Assembly (NCBI RefSeq): GCF_008704555.1
Contig: NZ_CP023702.1
Coordinates: 3,162,001-3,226,000, forward strand
Length of the DNA stretch: 64,000 nt
Direction: 5' to 3'
Origin: Streptomyces nitrosporeus
GTDB lineage: Bacteria; Actinomycetota; Actinomycetes; Streptomycetales; Streptomycetaceae
Numbering within the stretch: position 1 is the stretch's first letter; each line of letters opens with the position of its first letter. The position numbers were made by a program, and so were the translations under genes. Positions 30,652 through 40,466 of this stretch are shown here, piece after piece. The notes beneath the pieces were generated by a model. It was given only the letters and a program-made list of their open reading frames with translations, did not search any database and was not told the DNA's origin.

Positions 30652-33629
30652 ATGGACCGCGACGACGGACCCGGTGTGCGCGTTCCGGAGCAGCGCGCTC
30701 CGCTGGAACCCGCATCCGCCGGCGCCCCACTGCGCTTCGCCGTGCTCGGTCCGGTACGCGCCTGGCGCGGCGGCGAACAGCTGCCCACCGGATCACCGCA
30801 GCAACGCGCGCTGCTCGCCGCCCTGTTGCTCCGGGACGGCCGTACCGCCACCGCGGCGGAGCTCATCGACGCCCTCTGGGGCGACGCCCCGCCCTCCCAG
30901 GCCCTGGCGACCGTACGCACGTACGCCTCCCGGCTCCGCAAGGCCCTCGGGCAGGAGACGCTGGTCAGCGAGTCGGGCGGCTACGCGCTCCGCTTCGACC
31001 GCGCGGCCCTCGACCTCACCACCGCCCAGGACCTGGCGGCCGAGGCCGAGAAGACCCGCGCCGGCGGGGACCGGCACGGGGCGCGCGCGCTGGTCGTCAA
31101 GCTCCTCGGCCTGTGGGACGGCGAGGTGCTGGCCTCCGTCCCCGGGCCCTACGCCGACAACCAGCGCGCCCGCCTGGAGGAATGGCGCCTCCAGCTCGTC
31201 GAGACCCGCCTGGACCTGGACCTGGAGGTGGGCCACCACGCGGAGACCGTCTCCGAACTGACCTCGCTCACCGCCGCCCACCCCCTGCGCGAACGCCTCC
31301 GCGAGCTCCTGATGGTCGCCCTGTACCGCAGTGGCCGGCAGGCCGAGGCGCTCGCCGTGTACGCGGACACCCGGCGGCTCCTCGCCGAGGAGCTGGGGGT
31401 CGATCCGCACCCCGGGCTGGCCCGCCTCCAGCAGCGCATCCTCCGGGCCGACGAGGAACTGGCCCGTCCGGCCGACGAGCCCCCCACGGCCTCGGCTCCG
31501 GTCCGCCCCGCACAACTCCCGGCGACGGTGGAGGACTTCACCGGTCGCAGTTCCTTCGTCGGTGAGCTGAGCGACCGGCTGGCCACCGCCGAGGGCTCCG
31601 TGATGGCCGTCTCGGCGCTGGCCGGTATCGGGGGTGTCGGCAAGACGACGCTCGCCGTGCACGTCGCCCACCGGGCCCGCCCGCACTTCCCGGACGGCCA
31701 GCTCTACGTCGATCTCCAGGGCACGAGCGCGCGCGCCGCCGAACCGGAGACCGTCCTCGGCGCGTTCCTGCGCGCCCTCGGCACCCCGGACTCCGCGATC
31801 CCGGACTCCCTGGCCGAGCGGGCCGCCCTCTACCGCTCCACCCTGGACGGCCGCCGGGTCCTGGTCCTGCTGGACAACGCGCACGACGCCGCCCAGGTCC
31901 GCCCGCTGCTCCCCGGCACGGCGGGCTGCGTGGCCCTCGTCACCAGCCGGGTGCGCATGGTCGACCTGGTGGGCGCGCACCTGGTCGACCTGGACGTGAT
32001 GTCCCCGGAGGAGGCCCTCCAGCTCTTCACCCGCATCGTCGGCGAGGAGCGGGTGAACTCCGAACGCGACGCCGCCCTGGACGTGGTGGCCGCCTGCGGT
32101 TTCCTCCCCCTGGCCATCCGTATCGCCGCTTCCCGCCTGGCCTCCCGCCGCACCTGGACGGTCTCGGTACTGGCCGCCAAGCTGGCCGACGAACGCCGCC
32201 GGCTGGACGAACTCCAGGCCGGCGACCTCGCGGTCAAGGCCACCTTCGAACTCGGTTACGGCCAGCTGGAGCCGGCCCAGGCCCGCGCGTTCCGCCTCCT
32301 GGGCCTCGCGGACGGCCCGGACATCTCCCTCGCGGCGGCCGCCGCCCTCCTGGACCTGGACCCCCCCACACGGCGGAGGACCTCCTGGAGTCCCTGGTCG
32401 ACACCAGCCTCCTGGAATCGGCCGCCCCGGGCCGCTACCGCTACCACGACCTGGTGCGCCTCTACGCGCGTGCGTGCGCGGAACGCGACGAACAGCCGCC
32501 CGCGGAAAGGGAGACGGCCCTCTCCCGGCTGCTGGACTTCTACCTGGCGACGGCGGCGGGGGTGTACGCGCTGGAGCGGCCGGGGGAACGGGTGCTGGAG
32601 CATTTCGAGTCCACCGGGTACCCGGGCCTTGCCTTCTCCACCTCGGGGGAAGCGCTGGACTGGCTTTTCAACGAGTCGAGCGGAGTCCTCGCCTGCGCCC
32701 GGCAGTCGGCCTCCCACGGCATGCTGCGCCGTGCGGCGGATCTGCTCATGGCCGCGGTCGACCTCGGCGAGTCCGGGGCCAACTCCCATCAGTTCGCCCA
32801 GGCCGCCACCGCCGTGTCCGAAGCCGCCCGGGCAGCGGGAGACGTCCAGGCGGAGGGCCGTGCGCGGACCATGCTGACCCATGTACACAGCATCTCGGGC
32901 CGTTTCGCGGAGGCACAGCGCGATGCGCGGCGTGCCCTGGAACTCGGTCTGGCCTCGGGGGACCCCGTCTCCTCCAGCCAGGCACCCAACCAGTTGGGGA
33001 TCATCGCGCTGTACGAGAAGCGGCATGCCGACGCGGAGGCGCATTTCACCCAGGCCCTGACCGCCTTCCGGGCAGACGGCAACCAGTCCGGTGAGGCCGC
33101 CGCGCTGTGCAACATCTCCAGGGTCCACCTGGCGACGGACCGGAAGAGGAGCGCGGTGAGCCTGGCCCAGGAGGGCATCGCCCTCTACCAGTCGGACGGG
33201 AAGGCCCACGCGCTGCGCCTGGCCAACGGCAAGTACGCACTCGGTCTGGCTCTGACGGGCGCGGGGCAGAACGCCCAGGCGCGCACGGTTCTCTCGGAGG
33301 CCCTGACCGTCTTCTGCGACAGCAGGCAGCGGTTCTGGCACGGGATGACACTGTTCCGGCTGGCCGAGGTGGACCTGAACGACGGCATGCCCGCCCGGGC
33401 CGCCGCCCAGGCCGAGCAGGCGCTCGCCGTGCTGCACGAGATCGGAGGGGCCTGGCGGCGGGCGAACATCCTCACGGTGCTCGGGATGAGCCTCACCGCT
33501 CTGGGGCAGACCGGCCGCGCGGAGGCCTGCTGGCGCGAGGCCCTCACGGCCTTCGAGGACCTGGGCTCCCCGGAGGCCGTGTCCGTCCGCGCGCTGCTGG
33601 CGCAGTCTTCCGTCTCCCAGGTCTCCTGA
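30652..33629 (+). pseudogene. afsR: AfsR-like SARP/NB-ARC/TPR regulator, interrupted by an apparent frameshift
   Basis: Global secondary-metabolism activator of the AfsR type. Read with a one-base backward shift it gives about 992 residues, the size of S. coelicolor AfsR (993). The first part has the SARP winged-helix domain (about 27-120, LRFAVLGPVRAWRGG and ALATVRTYASRLRKAL), the bacterial transcriptional activation domain to about 270, and an NTPase with P-loop GIGGVGKTT at about residue 325. The second part carries the end of the ATPase module and TPR repeats. The reading frame breaks at a run of seven C at 32361-32367. The first frame then stops at 32877, while the TPR half continues in another frame to 33629. 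AfsK-type kinases phosphorylate this family, and its main target afsS follows directly. Confidence 0.85.
32361..32367 (+). other. C7 homopolymer at the afsR frameshift point
   Basis: In frame the bases read GAC CCC CCC ACA. Slipping back one base gives GAC CCC CCC CAC ACG, which restores the family sequence Asp-Pro-Pro-His-Thr-Ala-Glu-Asp and opens the downstream TPR frame. One C missing from an original run of eight is the simplest explanation (natural mutation or sequencing error). The string also fits the X XXY YYZ form of a programmed -1 site, with a small GGAG-GAC-CTCC hairpin about 8 bases downstream. Confidence 0.7.
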
Positions 33630-33634
33630 CCGGC

Positions 33635-33674
33635 GTTCATCAATCGTTTATCGCCTCACGGCACTCTCTATCTC
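33635..33674 (+). promoter_or_regulatory. afsS promoter with 11-bp direct repeats (AfsR/PhoP-type box)
   Basis: GTTCATCAATC (33635-33645) is followed directly by GTTTATCGCCT (33646-33656), a direct repeat with an 11-base period. In S. coelicolor AfsR and the phosphate regulator PhoP bind overlapping 11-base repeats at the afsS promoter, replacing a normal -35. A TATCTC sequence at 33669-33674 could be the -10. The element begins 6 bases after the afsR stop. Confidence 0.6.
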
Positions 33675-33820
33675 ATCGATCCGTCGCGTCGGGGGGCAGG
33701 CGGATCGACGAGTGGCCTCACCGCTAGGGTGATCGGCCCTGGGCTGCCTGTCCGGCGATCCACGGGGGAACCGCCGGACAGGCAAGCCCGCCCAACGATT
33801 TGATGTCTTCAGGAGTCTTC

Positions 33821-33994
33821 ATGGCTGACAGCAACGGCATCCTCAAGCCGACCGACGCGCACGCGTCCGGCGAGGAGCTCACCACCCAGGACGCCCACGC
33901 GTCGAGCGAACCCCTCAAGCCGACCGACGCGCACGCGTCCGGCGAGGAGCTCACCACCCTGGACGCCCACGCGTCGAGCGAGCCGTCCAACTAG
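33821..33994 (+). CDS. afsS: AfsS-type small repeat protein
   Basis: 57-residue sigma-factor-like regulator that carries the output of AfsR to antibiotic pathways; its biochemical mode of action is unsettled. The protein is almost entirely repeats: four copies of a T-x-DAHAS unit (LKPTDAHAS and EELTTQDAHAS alternating). The ATG is chosen because AGGAG sits 5 bases upstream; TTG and ATG codons 6-7 codons earlier lack this. It lies about 190 bases after afsR behind its own repeat-containing promoter, and is followed by two hairpins. Confidence 0.88.
   Translation: MADSNGILKPTDAHASGEELTTQDAHASSEPLKPTDAHASGEELTTLDAHASSEPSN
33842..33985 (+). repeat. two tandem 72-bp copies inside afsS
   Basis: Copies at 33842-33913 and 33914-33985 are nearly identical and encode a 24-residue unit twice. 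Differences are limited to a Gln/Leu change and synonymous third positions, pointing to a fairly recent internal duplication. Confidence 0.85.
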
Positions 33995-34019
33995 AGCCGT
34001 AACCGACGGGGGCGGGGGA

Positions 34020-34058
34020 GGCGGCCGCGACGGGCGGAGGGGAACCGTCGCGGCCGCC
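34020..34058 (+). terminator. hairpin terminator 1 after afsS
   Basis: A 14-bp stem with an 11-base loop lies 26 bases after the afsS stop. Confidence 0.6.
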
Positions 34059-34070
34059 GTGCACGTCAGC

Positions 34071-34106
34071 GAGGAGGGCCCGGGCCGATCGGCCCGGGCC
34101 CTCCTC
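34071..34106. terminator. hairpin terminator 2 between afsS and the next convergent gene
   Basis: A perfect 16-bp stem with a GATC loop. With the preceding hairpin it makes a tandem barrier. The remaining bases to 34298 show no gene. Confidence 0.75.
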
Positions 34107-34298
34107 GGTGTCCGGCCGTCACGGCGTCCGGGCCGGCTCCCCCGGCCGCTGCCGCTCCCGCCGCCGTTCCACGGCACGGGCGGGCGTACGCTCCGGACGG
34201 GCCCGGCCCCGTCCCGCCGCGGATCTCCCCCGCGAGCCCCCCGGGCAGCGTGGCCGGGTACTCCCCGGCCGCCGTACCGGGCACCGGGCCCGGCGGCG

Positions 34299-34838
34299 TC
34301 AGTAGCTCAGCTCCGCCGTCACCTGGCAGCGCTTCACCCGGGAGACCGAGCGCGGGCTGTCCATGCGGACCGTCAGGGTCTTCGTCTCGCCGCCGTCCAG
34401 CTCCACCGAGCCCTCCCCGGTGTCCACGGTCAGGCCGGTGGCCCCGAGGAACGTCACGTCGATCTCGTAGAGGTGGGTCCCCGCCGCCGTGGAGCGGATC
34501 TCGATCGTCGAGGAGGTCACCGCTTTCCGCTTGCCCTTCTTGGGCTGGGCGCAGCGGATGACGCGGATCGCCGGGGCGTCCGAGGCGGTGGCCGAGGGTG
34601 TCGGCGTCGAGTAGGAGCCGCCCGAGGAGCCCGACGAACCGGAGTCGTAGTCGTTGTCGCTGTGGTAGTCGCCGTTGCTCTTCTCGGAGTTGGAGCAGCC
34701 GCCTCCGGAACTGCTGCCGCCGCTGCGGCTCTTCCCGCTCTTGCCGCTCTTCCCGCCGTGGCCGGCGGTCTGGAAGCCGGTGAGCGCGAGCACCACCACG
34801 ACCAGCACCGCCGCGAACCTGATCCGTCGCCGCATCAT
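34299..34838 (-). CDS. secreted protein of unknown function
   Basis: 179 residues. The signal peptide is clear: Met-Met-Arg-Arg-Arg, then a Val/Leu-rich core ending near GFQTAGHGG, with no lipobox Cys. Next comes a Gly/Ser/Lys-rich low-complexity segment (about 25-80), including a Cys and an Asp/Tyr-rich patch. A C-terminal beta-rich domain of about 95 residues has a Cys near each end (IRCAQPKKG and KRCQVTAELSY) that could pair. The start has GAGGGGGG upstream. No recognised family. It is convergent with afsS. Confidence 0.75.
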   Translation of the reverse strand: MMRRRIRFAAVLVVVVLALTGFQTAGHGGKSGKSGKSRSGGSSSGGGCSNSEKSNGDYHSDNDYDSGSSGSSGGSYSTPTPSATASDAPAIRVIRCAQPKKGKRKAVTSSTIEIRSTAAGTHLYEIDVTFLGATGLTVDTGEGSVELDGGETKTLTVRMDSPRSVSRVKRCQVTAELSY

Positions 34839-35082
34839 GGACGCAGCCCCCCTCACTGTTGTCGGCCGGCCCGGTGCCGGCTCCCCCGTGGCCGACCGCG
34901 GGCCGAAGGCCGCCGTACGGGCCGGGCGACACGCTAACGCACGGCTCTCCGCCTCACCCCATGGCCAGGTCATGGGCCTGTCACGATCTCGTCATGGGCC
35001 TCCGATGGCACAGGCATTCGCCCCCGCGTAGCGTCGGAACAGGGGCGCAGCGCAACCCGTGCGCGCATCCGGGAGGCTGTCC

Positions 35083-35784
35083 ATGATCCGCAATGTCATC
35101 GGCTCCGTCCTCGCCCTCCTCGGAGCGGCGGCCGCCGTCCAGAGCCCCTTCCGTACCTGGTACGACGACCGCCTCGGGCGTGACTACCGCGTCCAGGACC
35201 TGTTCGAGGGTGTCAGCGGCGCCTCGTCCGGCGTGATGACGTCGATCCTGCTGCCGTTCCTCTTCGCCGCGCTGGTGGCCCTGGCCGGCGTCGTGCTCCG
35301 CTCCCGGTGGACCGTGGCGGTGGCGGGCCTGGTCGTGCTGGGCTTCACCGTGCTGTGGATGGTCCAGCAGGGGCGGCAGGCGGGCAGCCTGAGCGTCGGC
35401 ACCGACGGGTCGGGGCTGCGTGAGGGGGTCGCCCAGGCACTGGCGGGCGGGGTGCTCCTCCTGCTGGGGGCGCTGGTGATGGCGGGCCGCCGACGGGCCG
35501 CCCGGCGGCCGCGTACCGCCGAGCCGTATCCGGTACCGCCCGACGACCGTCCGGACACCTGGCCGCCGACCCAGGAGCCGGGTCCGTCCGCACACACCTC
35601 GACGGTGCCCGAGCCCGAGACGGACCCCTACACCGGGCCCGGCCGGCACCGGGCGGCCCCGGCGGACGAGGACACCGCCCCCTATCCCGTCCACGGCGAC
35701 GCCGGACGCGACCGGGACGGCCAGCACCGCCGGGACGGCCGGGACGGCCGGGACGACGGCCGGTACCGCCCGCCGCATCCCTGA
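35083..35784 (+). CDS. membrane protein with a charged disordered tail
   Basis: 233 residues. Three or four transmembrane helices lie within the first 135 residues (near 4-22, 55-75, 80-98 and 115-132), after a short loop WYDDRLGRDYRVQDLF. The C-terminal 95 residues are Pro/Asp/Arg-rich and end in RDGRDGRDDGR repeats. The ATG start has GGGAGG upstream. No family recognised. It is convergent with afsK. Confidence 0.75.
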   Translation: MIRNVIGSVLALLGAAAAVQSPFRTWYDDRLGRDYRVQDLFEGVSGASSGVMTSILLPFLFAALVALAGVVLRSRWTVAVAGLVVLGFTVLWMVQQGRQAGSLSVGTDGSGLREGVAQALAGGVLLLLGALVMAGRRRAARRPRTAEPYPVPPDDRPDTWPPTQEPGPSAHTSTVPEPETDPYTGPGRHRAAPADEDTAPYPVHGDAGRDRDGQHRRDGRDGRDDGRYRPPHP

Positions 35785-35869
35785 GCCGCGGGCCCCGGAG
35801 GTCCGGGGGAAGGGGTGCCCGGCCCGCTGCGGGCCCGGGGAACCCAGGGGCTCTGCGGGTTCAGGGGCG

Positions 35870-35889
35870 CCGCGGGCTCAGGCCCGCGG
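35870..35889. terminator. hairpin spanning the afsK stop codon
   Basis: An 8-bp perfect stem with a 4-base loop at the convergent ends of afsK and the membrane-protein gene. Tentative. Confidence 0.35.
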
Positions 35890-38256
35890 CCGGTTCCCCG
35901 TCCCGGTCCCCTTGACCGCGTCCAGCGCGTAGACGCAGCGGTCCTTGCTGCACGCGTACACGACACCCGCCCGTGCCACGGGCGAGCCGGTGATCTCACC
36001 CCCGGTGGCCAGCTTCCAGCGGAGCTGGCCGCCCGCCGCGTCCAGGGTGTAGAGCACATGGTCCGCCGAACCGAAGTGCACCCGGCCGTCCGCGACCACC
36101 GGGGCGCCCACCACCTCACCGCCCGCGGCGAACCGCCACTTCGGCGTACCGGTCACCGCGTCCAGCGTGTACAGGGCGCTGCCGCTGCCCACGTGGACGT
36201 TCCCGGCCGTGACCAGCACGGGCTCGACGGACTGCCGGGCCTCGGTCGCGATCCGCCACCGGTCCTTGCCCGTCGAGGCGTCCAGCGCGTACACCGTGCC
36301 GAGGTAGTCGGCGAGGTAGACGCCGCCGCCGGTGACCGCGGGCCCCGGTGCGAAGGCGGGCGGGGAGAGGAAGACCGCCGGAGCCTCGAAGTGCCAGCGC
36401 ACCAGGCCCGAGACGGTGTCCACGGCCAGCACCCGGGTCCCGGCCGCGACGTACACGTAGCCGTCCTCGGCCGGGGTCACCCGCACCGGCACACCACCGC
36501 AGGAGGCGGCGTCCCCGACCGGGTACGACCAGCGCTCGGTGCCGGTGCGCGCGTCCACGGCCCGCAGCCGCGCGTCCTGCCACAGGTACACGGTGCCCTC
36601 GTGGATGACCGGCCCGGCCTCCGGCGTCTCGAAGTCGGTCTGGATCCCCCCGGCGTCCCAGAGCCTCTCCCCGCTGGACGCCTCCCACGCCTGCACCCGG
36701 CCGCCGCGCGTCGCGGTCAGCACGGTGCCGCGGTCGGCCTTCAGCGCGTACACCCAGGCATCGGTCCCCAGCCGCCACCGCTCGGCACCCGTCGCCGCGT
36801 CCAGCGTGTACAGGGACGGGCCGTCCGAGCCGTGGATACGGCCCCCGTCGACCGCCATCGACCAGGCGACGTCCCGGGTCTTGAACTGGCGCCGCCCGTT
36901 GCCCACGTCCAGCGCGTGCACCTCGAAGGAGGTCACATAGAGCAGGTCGCCCACCACGACCGGGGTCCCCCACACATCGTTGGACATGCGGAAACGCCAG
37001 GGCCGCCAGCGCTCGGGACCGGCGGGCACCGCGTCCGGGGACGCGGCGGGCTGCGGTACGGGCGCCGTCGGGTGCCCGGCCGGGACCGCCACGCCGGCGG
37101 GCGGGCGCACCCAGCCGGTGGCCGGGTCGGGGTGCGCCGCCGCCGCGCCGCGCACCTCCCGGGGCCGGGGCCCCGGGCCGATCGGCACCCGCGCCCCGGC
37201 CAGCCGCACCGGGCCGCCGTCCGGTGCGGGCGAGGTCACGGCCGCGGACGGTACGGGCGCCGGTGCCGTACGCCCGTCGTCCCCGTGCCGGTCCGGGCCC
37301 GGCGGCGGCTGCGAGGGCGGCGGCGGCACGACCACCGGTGCGGGCGGCGCCGTGACCGTACGGCCGCCACCGCGCCGCTGCTCGATCATCGCCGTGGCCC
37401 GGCCCGGAAGCCAGGCGGACGCCGTACCGCTGTCGTCGCCGCCGGAGGCGAAGAGGTGCGGGGCCAGCTGGGCCTGGAGGTCGGCGGGGCTGGGACGCCG
37501 GGTGGCGTCCATCTGCATACACGCCTCTGTCAGCGGCCGCAGCTCGTCGGGCAGCCCCTGGGTGTCGGGGCCCTCGCGCAGGAGCATGAACACGGTCTCC
37601 ACCGGATTCGCCCCGTGGAACGGCGCGTGCCCGGTCGCCGCGAAGACCAGCGTCGAACCCAGCGAGAAGATGTCACTGGCCCCCGTCACGCTGCGCGAGT
37701 CGCGCGCCTGCTCGGGAGACATGTACGCGGGCGTGCCCACGGCGACGTTCGTCATGGTCAGCCGGGTGTTGGAGACGCCGGACGCGATACCGAAGTCGAT
37801 CACCCGCGGCCCGTCCTCGACCACGAGGACGTTGGACGGCTTGAGGTCGCGGTGGACGAGTCCGGCGCCGTGGATCGACTGGAGGGCCTCGGCGATCCCC
37901 GCGGCCAGCCAGCGCACGGCCTGCACGGGCATCGGGCCGCACTCGTTCACTATCTCCTCGAGCGACGGCGCGGGGACGTAGGCGGTGGCCAGCCAGGGGA
38001 CGGCCGCCCGGGGGTCGGCGTCCACCACGGCGGCGGTGTAGAACCCGCTGACGGCCCGCGCGGCCTCCACCTCGCGGGTGAACCGGACCCGGAACAGCTG
38101 GTCCTCGGCCAGTTCCGTGCGGACCGTCTTGATCGCCACCCGCCGCCCGGACGCCGAGCGTGCGAGGTAGACCAGCCCCATGCCGCCGGCCCCGAGCCGC
38201 CCCAGCACCTCGAACGGGCCGATCCGCCTCGGGTCATGCTGCGTCAGCTGTTCCAC
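35878..38256 (-). CDS. afsK: AfsK-type Ser/Thr protein kinase with PQQ-like repeat domain
   Basis: 792 residues, against 799 for S. coelicolor AfsK. The kinase domain is at about 13-275: [14 protein letters not shown], Lys43, catalytic HRDLKPSN (His135-Asn142), DFGIA and YMSPEQ. Activation-loop Thr164, Thr167 and Thr169 include the likely counterpart of the AfsK autophosphorylation site. A Pro/Ala-rich linker (about 290-400) leads to a C-terminal beta-propeller of about 380 residues, with at least seven repeats ending in YTLDA or YALDA followed by T/K-G (for example [13 protein letters not shown]). No convincing transmembrane helix is seen. It phosphorylates AfsR in the known system. Orientation is opposite to afsR. 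Confidence 0.93.
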   Translation of the reverse strand: MEQLTQHDPRRIGPFEVLGRLGAGGMGLVYLARSASGRRVAIKTVRTELAEDQLFRVRFTREVEAARAVSGFYTAAVVDADPRAAVPWLATAYVPAPSLEEIVNECGPMPVQAVRWLAAGIAEALQSIHGAGLVHRDLKPSNVLVVEDGPRVIDFGIASGVSNTRLTMTNVAVGTPAYMSPEQARDSRSVTGASDIFSLGSTLVFAATGHAPFHGANPVETVFMLLREGPDTQGLPDELRPLTEACMQMDATRRPSPADLQAQLAPHLFASGGDDSGTASAWLPGRATAMIEQRRGGGRTVTAPPAPVVVPPPPSQPPPGPDRHGDDGRTAPAPVPSAAVTSPAPDGGPVRLAGARVPIGPGPRPREVRGAAAAHPDPATGWVRPPAGVAVPAGHPTAPVPQPAASPDAVPAGPERWRPWRFRMSNDVWGTPVVVGDLLYVTSFEVHALDVGNGRRQFKTRDVAWSMAVDGGRIHGSDGPSLYTLDAATGAERWRLGTDAWVYALKADRGTVLTATRGGRVQAWEASSGERLWDAGGIQTDFETPEAGPVIHEGTVYLWQDARLRAVDARTGTERWSYPVGDAASCGGVPVRVTPAEDGYVYVAAGTRVLAVDTVSGLVRWHFEAPAVFLSPPAFAPGPAVTGGGVYLADYLGTVYALDASTGKDRWRIATEARQSVEPVLVTAGNVHVGSGSALYTLDAVTGTPKWRFAAGGEVVGAPVVADGRVHFGSADHVLYTLDAAGGQLRWKLATGGEITGSPVARAGVVYACSKDRCVYALDAVKGTGTGNRPRA

Positions 38257-38493
38257 TTGCCTGCCACCTCCCCGTACGGACCTCAGGAACGAAGCCCGCG
38301 AAATACCGCCCCGTGCAGCGTCTCATCACCGAGCACCGCACGGCGGCGCGCACCCCGATTCTTCCTGGCGCGGGGCCCCGTGGCGAACCCGGGGCCGGAA
38401 CGGGGTGTCCTGTGGCATTCCACCCGTTTCGGGGCTCCGGACGGAAGGGGGATACGGAGCTCTCAGGACACCGCACCCGGAGCACCGGTCCGG

Positions 38494-39282
38494 CTACGGC
38501 AGCCGCCCGTTCGGCTGGAGCACCGCGAAGACCGCACCCTGGTCGTCCTGGAGCACCGCCGTCCGCCCGTACGGGGTGTCCGCCGGGGGCGACGGGATCC
38601 GGCCACCGAGGTGGACGGCCGTCCCGGCGGTCCGGTCGCAGTCGGCCACCGCGAAGTAGCTGAGGAAGTGGCTGGGCAGCATCTCGGGGACGTCGTCCCC
38701 GAGCACCTCGCGCCCGCCGACCGCGGTGTCCTCGCCCGGCTCGGTACCGGCCGGGGACCACATCCGGAAGGGCACCGTGCCGTCCGCGGGGGGCCCGGTG
38801 TCCGTGCCGCGGAAGCCGAGGACCTCCTCGTAGAAGGGGTCCACCCGCTCCGGCCGCCGGGTGCGGACCTCGGTCCAGCAGAAGGAGCCCGGGGCGTTCC
38901 GCTTCTCGAAACCGGCCCGCTCACCCGCCTGCCACAGTCCGAAGACCGCGCCGCCCGGGTCGGCGGCCTGGGCCAGTACACCGGCCCGTCCCGCCGGGAC
39001 CGGATCGGTGATCACCTGTCCCCCGGACCGCCGGACCAGGGCGACGGTGGCGGCGATGTCGTCGGTGGAGAAGTAGACGCCCCAGGCGGTCGGCATGCGC
39101 CCGTCCCGCTTGCCGGCGAGGGCCGCGACGAGTTTGCCGTCGCTGTATGCGTCGGCGAACGGCATCCCGTCCCCGGCGTGGAAGGTCCAGCCGAAGAGCC
39201 CGCCGTAGAAACGCTTGCCGGCTTCGAGGTCGGGGAGCTGCACATCCGCCCAGCACGGCGCGGACTGCGCGAATGCGGCCAT
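38494..39282 (-). CDS. VOC (glyoxalase-fold) family protein, two domains
   Basis: 262 residues with two glyoxalase/bleomycin-resistance folds: residues 5-125 (WADVQLPDLEAGKRFYGGLFGW) and 135-262 (FCWTEVRTRRPERVDPFYEEVLGF). It resembles the CFP30B-like hydroxylase subgroup. Candidate metal ligands are scattered and the substrate cannot be predicted. The ATG start (Met-Ala-Ala-Phe) has GGAGGAAGGA upstream; an upstream in-frame start 14 codons earlier is less likely. Confidence 0.85.
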   Translation of the reverse strand: MAAFAQSAPCWADVQLPDLEAGKRFYGGLFGWTFHAGDGMPFADAYSDGKLVAALAGKRDGRMPTAWGVYFSTDDIAATVALVRRSGGQVITDPVPAGRAGVLAQAADPGGAVFGLWQAGERAGFEKRNAPGSFCWTEVRTRRPERVDPFYEEVLGFRGTDTGPPADGTVPFRMWSPAGTEPGEDTAVGGREVLGDDVPEMLPSHFLSYFAVADCDRTAGTAVHLGGRIPSPPADTPYGRTAVLQDDQGAVFAVLQPNGRLP

Positions 39283-39387
39283 GGAGCCGGGTCCTTCCTC
39301 CGAGGTGACGCCCGTCACAGTCAACGTAGCGTCGGGTGGTGAACAGCGCGCCCCGACGCCGGGATTACGGCCCCGGCGTGCTGGAAA

Positions 39388-39399
39388 ATCGAATATTCA
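39388..39399. promoter_or_regulatory. possible operator palindrome upstream of the TetR gene
   Basis: An AT-rich palindrome centred on GAATATTC lies about 240 bases before the TetR start. Self-regulation through such a site is common in the family. There is no direct evidence. Confidence 0.25.
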
Positions 39400-39425
39400 A
39401 CCGAGACGTGAAGTGGCGTGAGCAC

Positions 39426-39459
39426 TGTGGACGACACTTGTCCACCGAGGTTATCCACA
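39426..39459. promoter_or_regulatory. cluster of three DnaA-box-like 9-mers
   Basis: TGTGGACGA (minus-strand TCGTCCACA), TTGTCCACC and TTATCCACA occur within 34 bases. The Streptomyces DnaA box is TTGTCCACA. Two of the three differ from it at one base and one at a single preferred position. No dnaA or other oriC gene is nearby. Confidence 0.45.
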
Positions 39460-39633
39460 TGCTGTTGATAAGAACATCGGCCCGGACCGCGCGGGTTCCG
39501 TCCGGCCCGCCGCCCCCGCCCCCGGGGGCGGCGGGGGCGGCGGAACCAGCCCTTCCGGCCGCCCCGCGACAGGGCGTTCCCCATTTGCAGTCGGCCAGAT
39601 CGCGCTCCATCCGCCCGTCGGTAAGCTGACGGC

Positions 39634-40281
39634 ATGACAGGACAAGTGCGTACCGTCGACGGCCGCGTGGCCGGTCGGCGCGGTCAGGCGACGCGGCAGA
39701 AGCTGCTCGACTGCCTCAGCGAGATGCTCAGCTCCTCGCCGTACCGGGACGTCAAAGTCATCGACGTCGCCCGCAGGGCGGGGACTTCACCAGCGACCTT
39801 CTATCAGTATTTCCCCGACGTCGAGGGCGCCGTCCTCGAACTCGCCGAGGAAATGGCCCAGGAGGGTGCCGGGCTGACCGGACTGGTCGCGGGGCGCTCG
39901 TGGACCGGCAAGGCGGGACGGCAGACCGCCGAGGAACTGGTCGACGGATTCCTCGACTTCTGGCGCCGCAACGACGCGATCCTGCGCGTCGTCGACCTCG
40001 GGGCCGCCGAGGGCGACAAGCGGTTCCACAAGATCCGCATGAAGATCCTGAACTCCGTGACCAGTTCGCTCACCGCCTCGGTCAAGGAGCTCCAGGACAA
40101 GGGCAAGGTCGACAAGGACGTCCAGCCGGCGGCGGTGGCCGGCTCGCTCGTCATGATGCTCTCGGCGGTCGCCTCGCACCAGAAGGGCTTCACGGCCTGG
40201 GGCGTCAAGCAGGCCGAACTCCGCCCGAACCTCGCCCTGCTGGTGCACCTCGGCATCACCGGCAAGAAGCCCGCGAAGTAG
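39634..40281 (+). CDS. TetR family transcriptional regulator
   Basis: 215 residues. The N-terminal helix-turn-helix spans about 18-65 (TRQKLLDCLSEMLSSSPYRDVKVIDVARRAGTSPATFYQYF in parts), and the all-helical ligand domain has the motif ILRVVDLGAAEGDKRF. The ATG start follows an AT-rich promoter region containing DnaA-box-like elements. A strong terminator follows, so it is a single-gene unit. The ligand is unknown. Confidence 0.9.
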   Translation: MTGQVRTVDGRVAGRRGQATRQKLLDCLSEMLSSSPYRDVKVIDVARRAGTSPATFYQYFPDVEGAVLELAEEMAQEGAGLTGLVAGRSWTGKAGRQTAEELVDGFLDFWRRNDAILRVVDLGAAEGDKRFHKIRMKILNSVTSSLTASVKELQDKGKVDKDVQPAAVAGSLVMMLSAVASHQKGFTAWGVKQAELRPNLALLVHLGITGKKPAK

Positions 40282-40349
40282 GCGCCGGCCAGGACTCCTC
40301 CCGCACCCGCCCGGGCGCCGCGCGGACAACCCGCGGCCCCGTCCTGTCT

Positions 40350-40389
40350 CGCCGACGGCGGACCACCTCCGAGTGGTCCGCCGTCGGCG
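40350..40389 (+). terminator. hairpin terminator after the TetR gene
   Basis: A perfect 17-bp stem with a 6-base loop ending 77 bases before the next ATG. Confidence 0.8.
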
Positions 40390-40466
40390 TTCCGGCGTCC
40401 GGGTGCGGGCCCGTCCCGCGGCGCCCCGCCGTGGTGCCCCGCGCCGGTCCACGGTCGAATGGGGTC

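Noticed and set aside
32454-33629. Independent TPR gene starting at an internal ATG
   Set aside because: The frame is open and family-like for nearly 90 bases upstream, back to the C run, and joins the SARP half at the expected AfsR position. A broken afsR explains it better.
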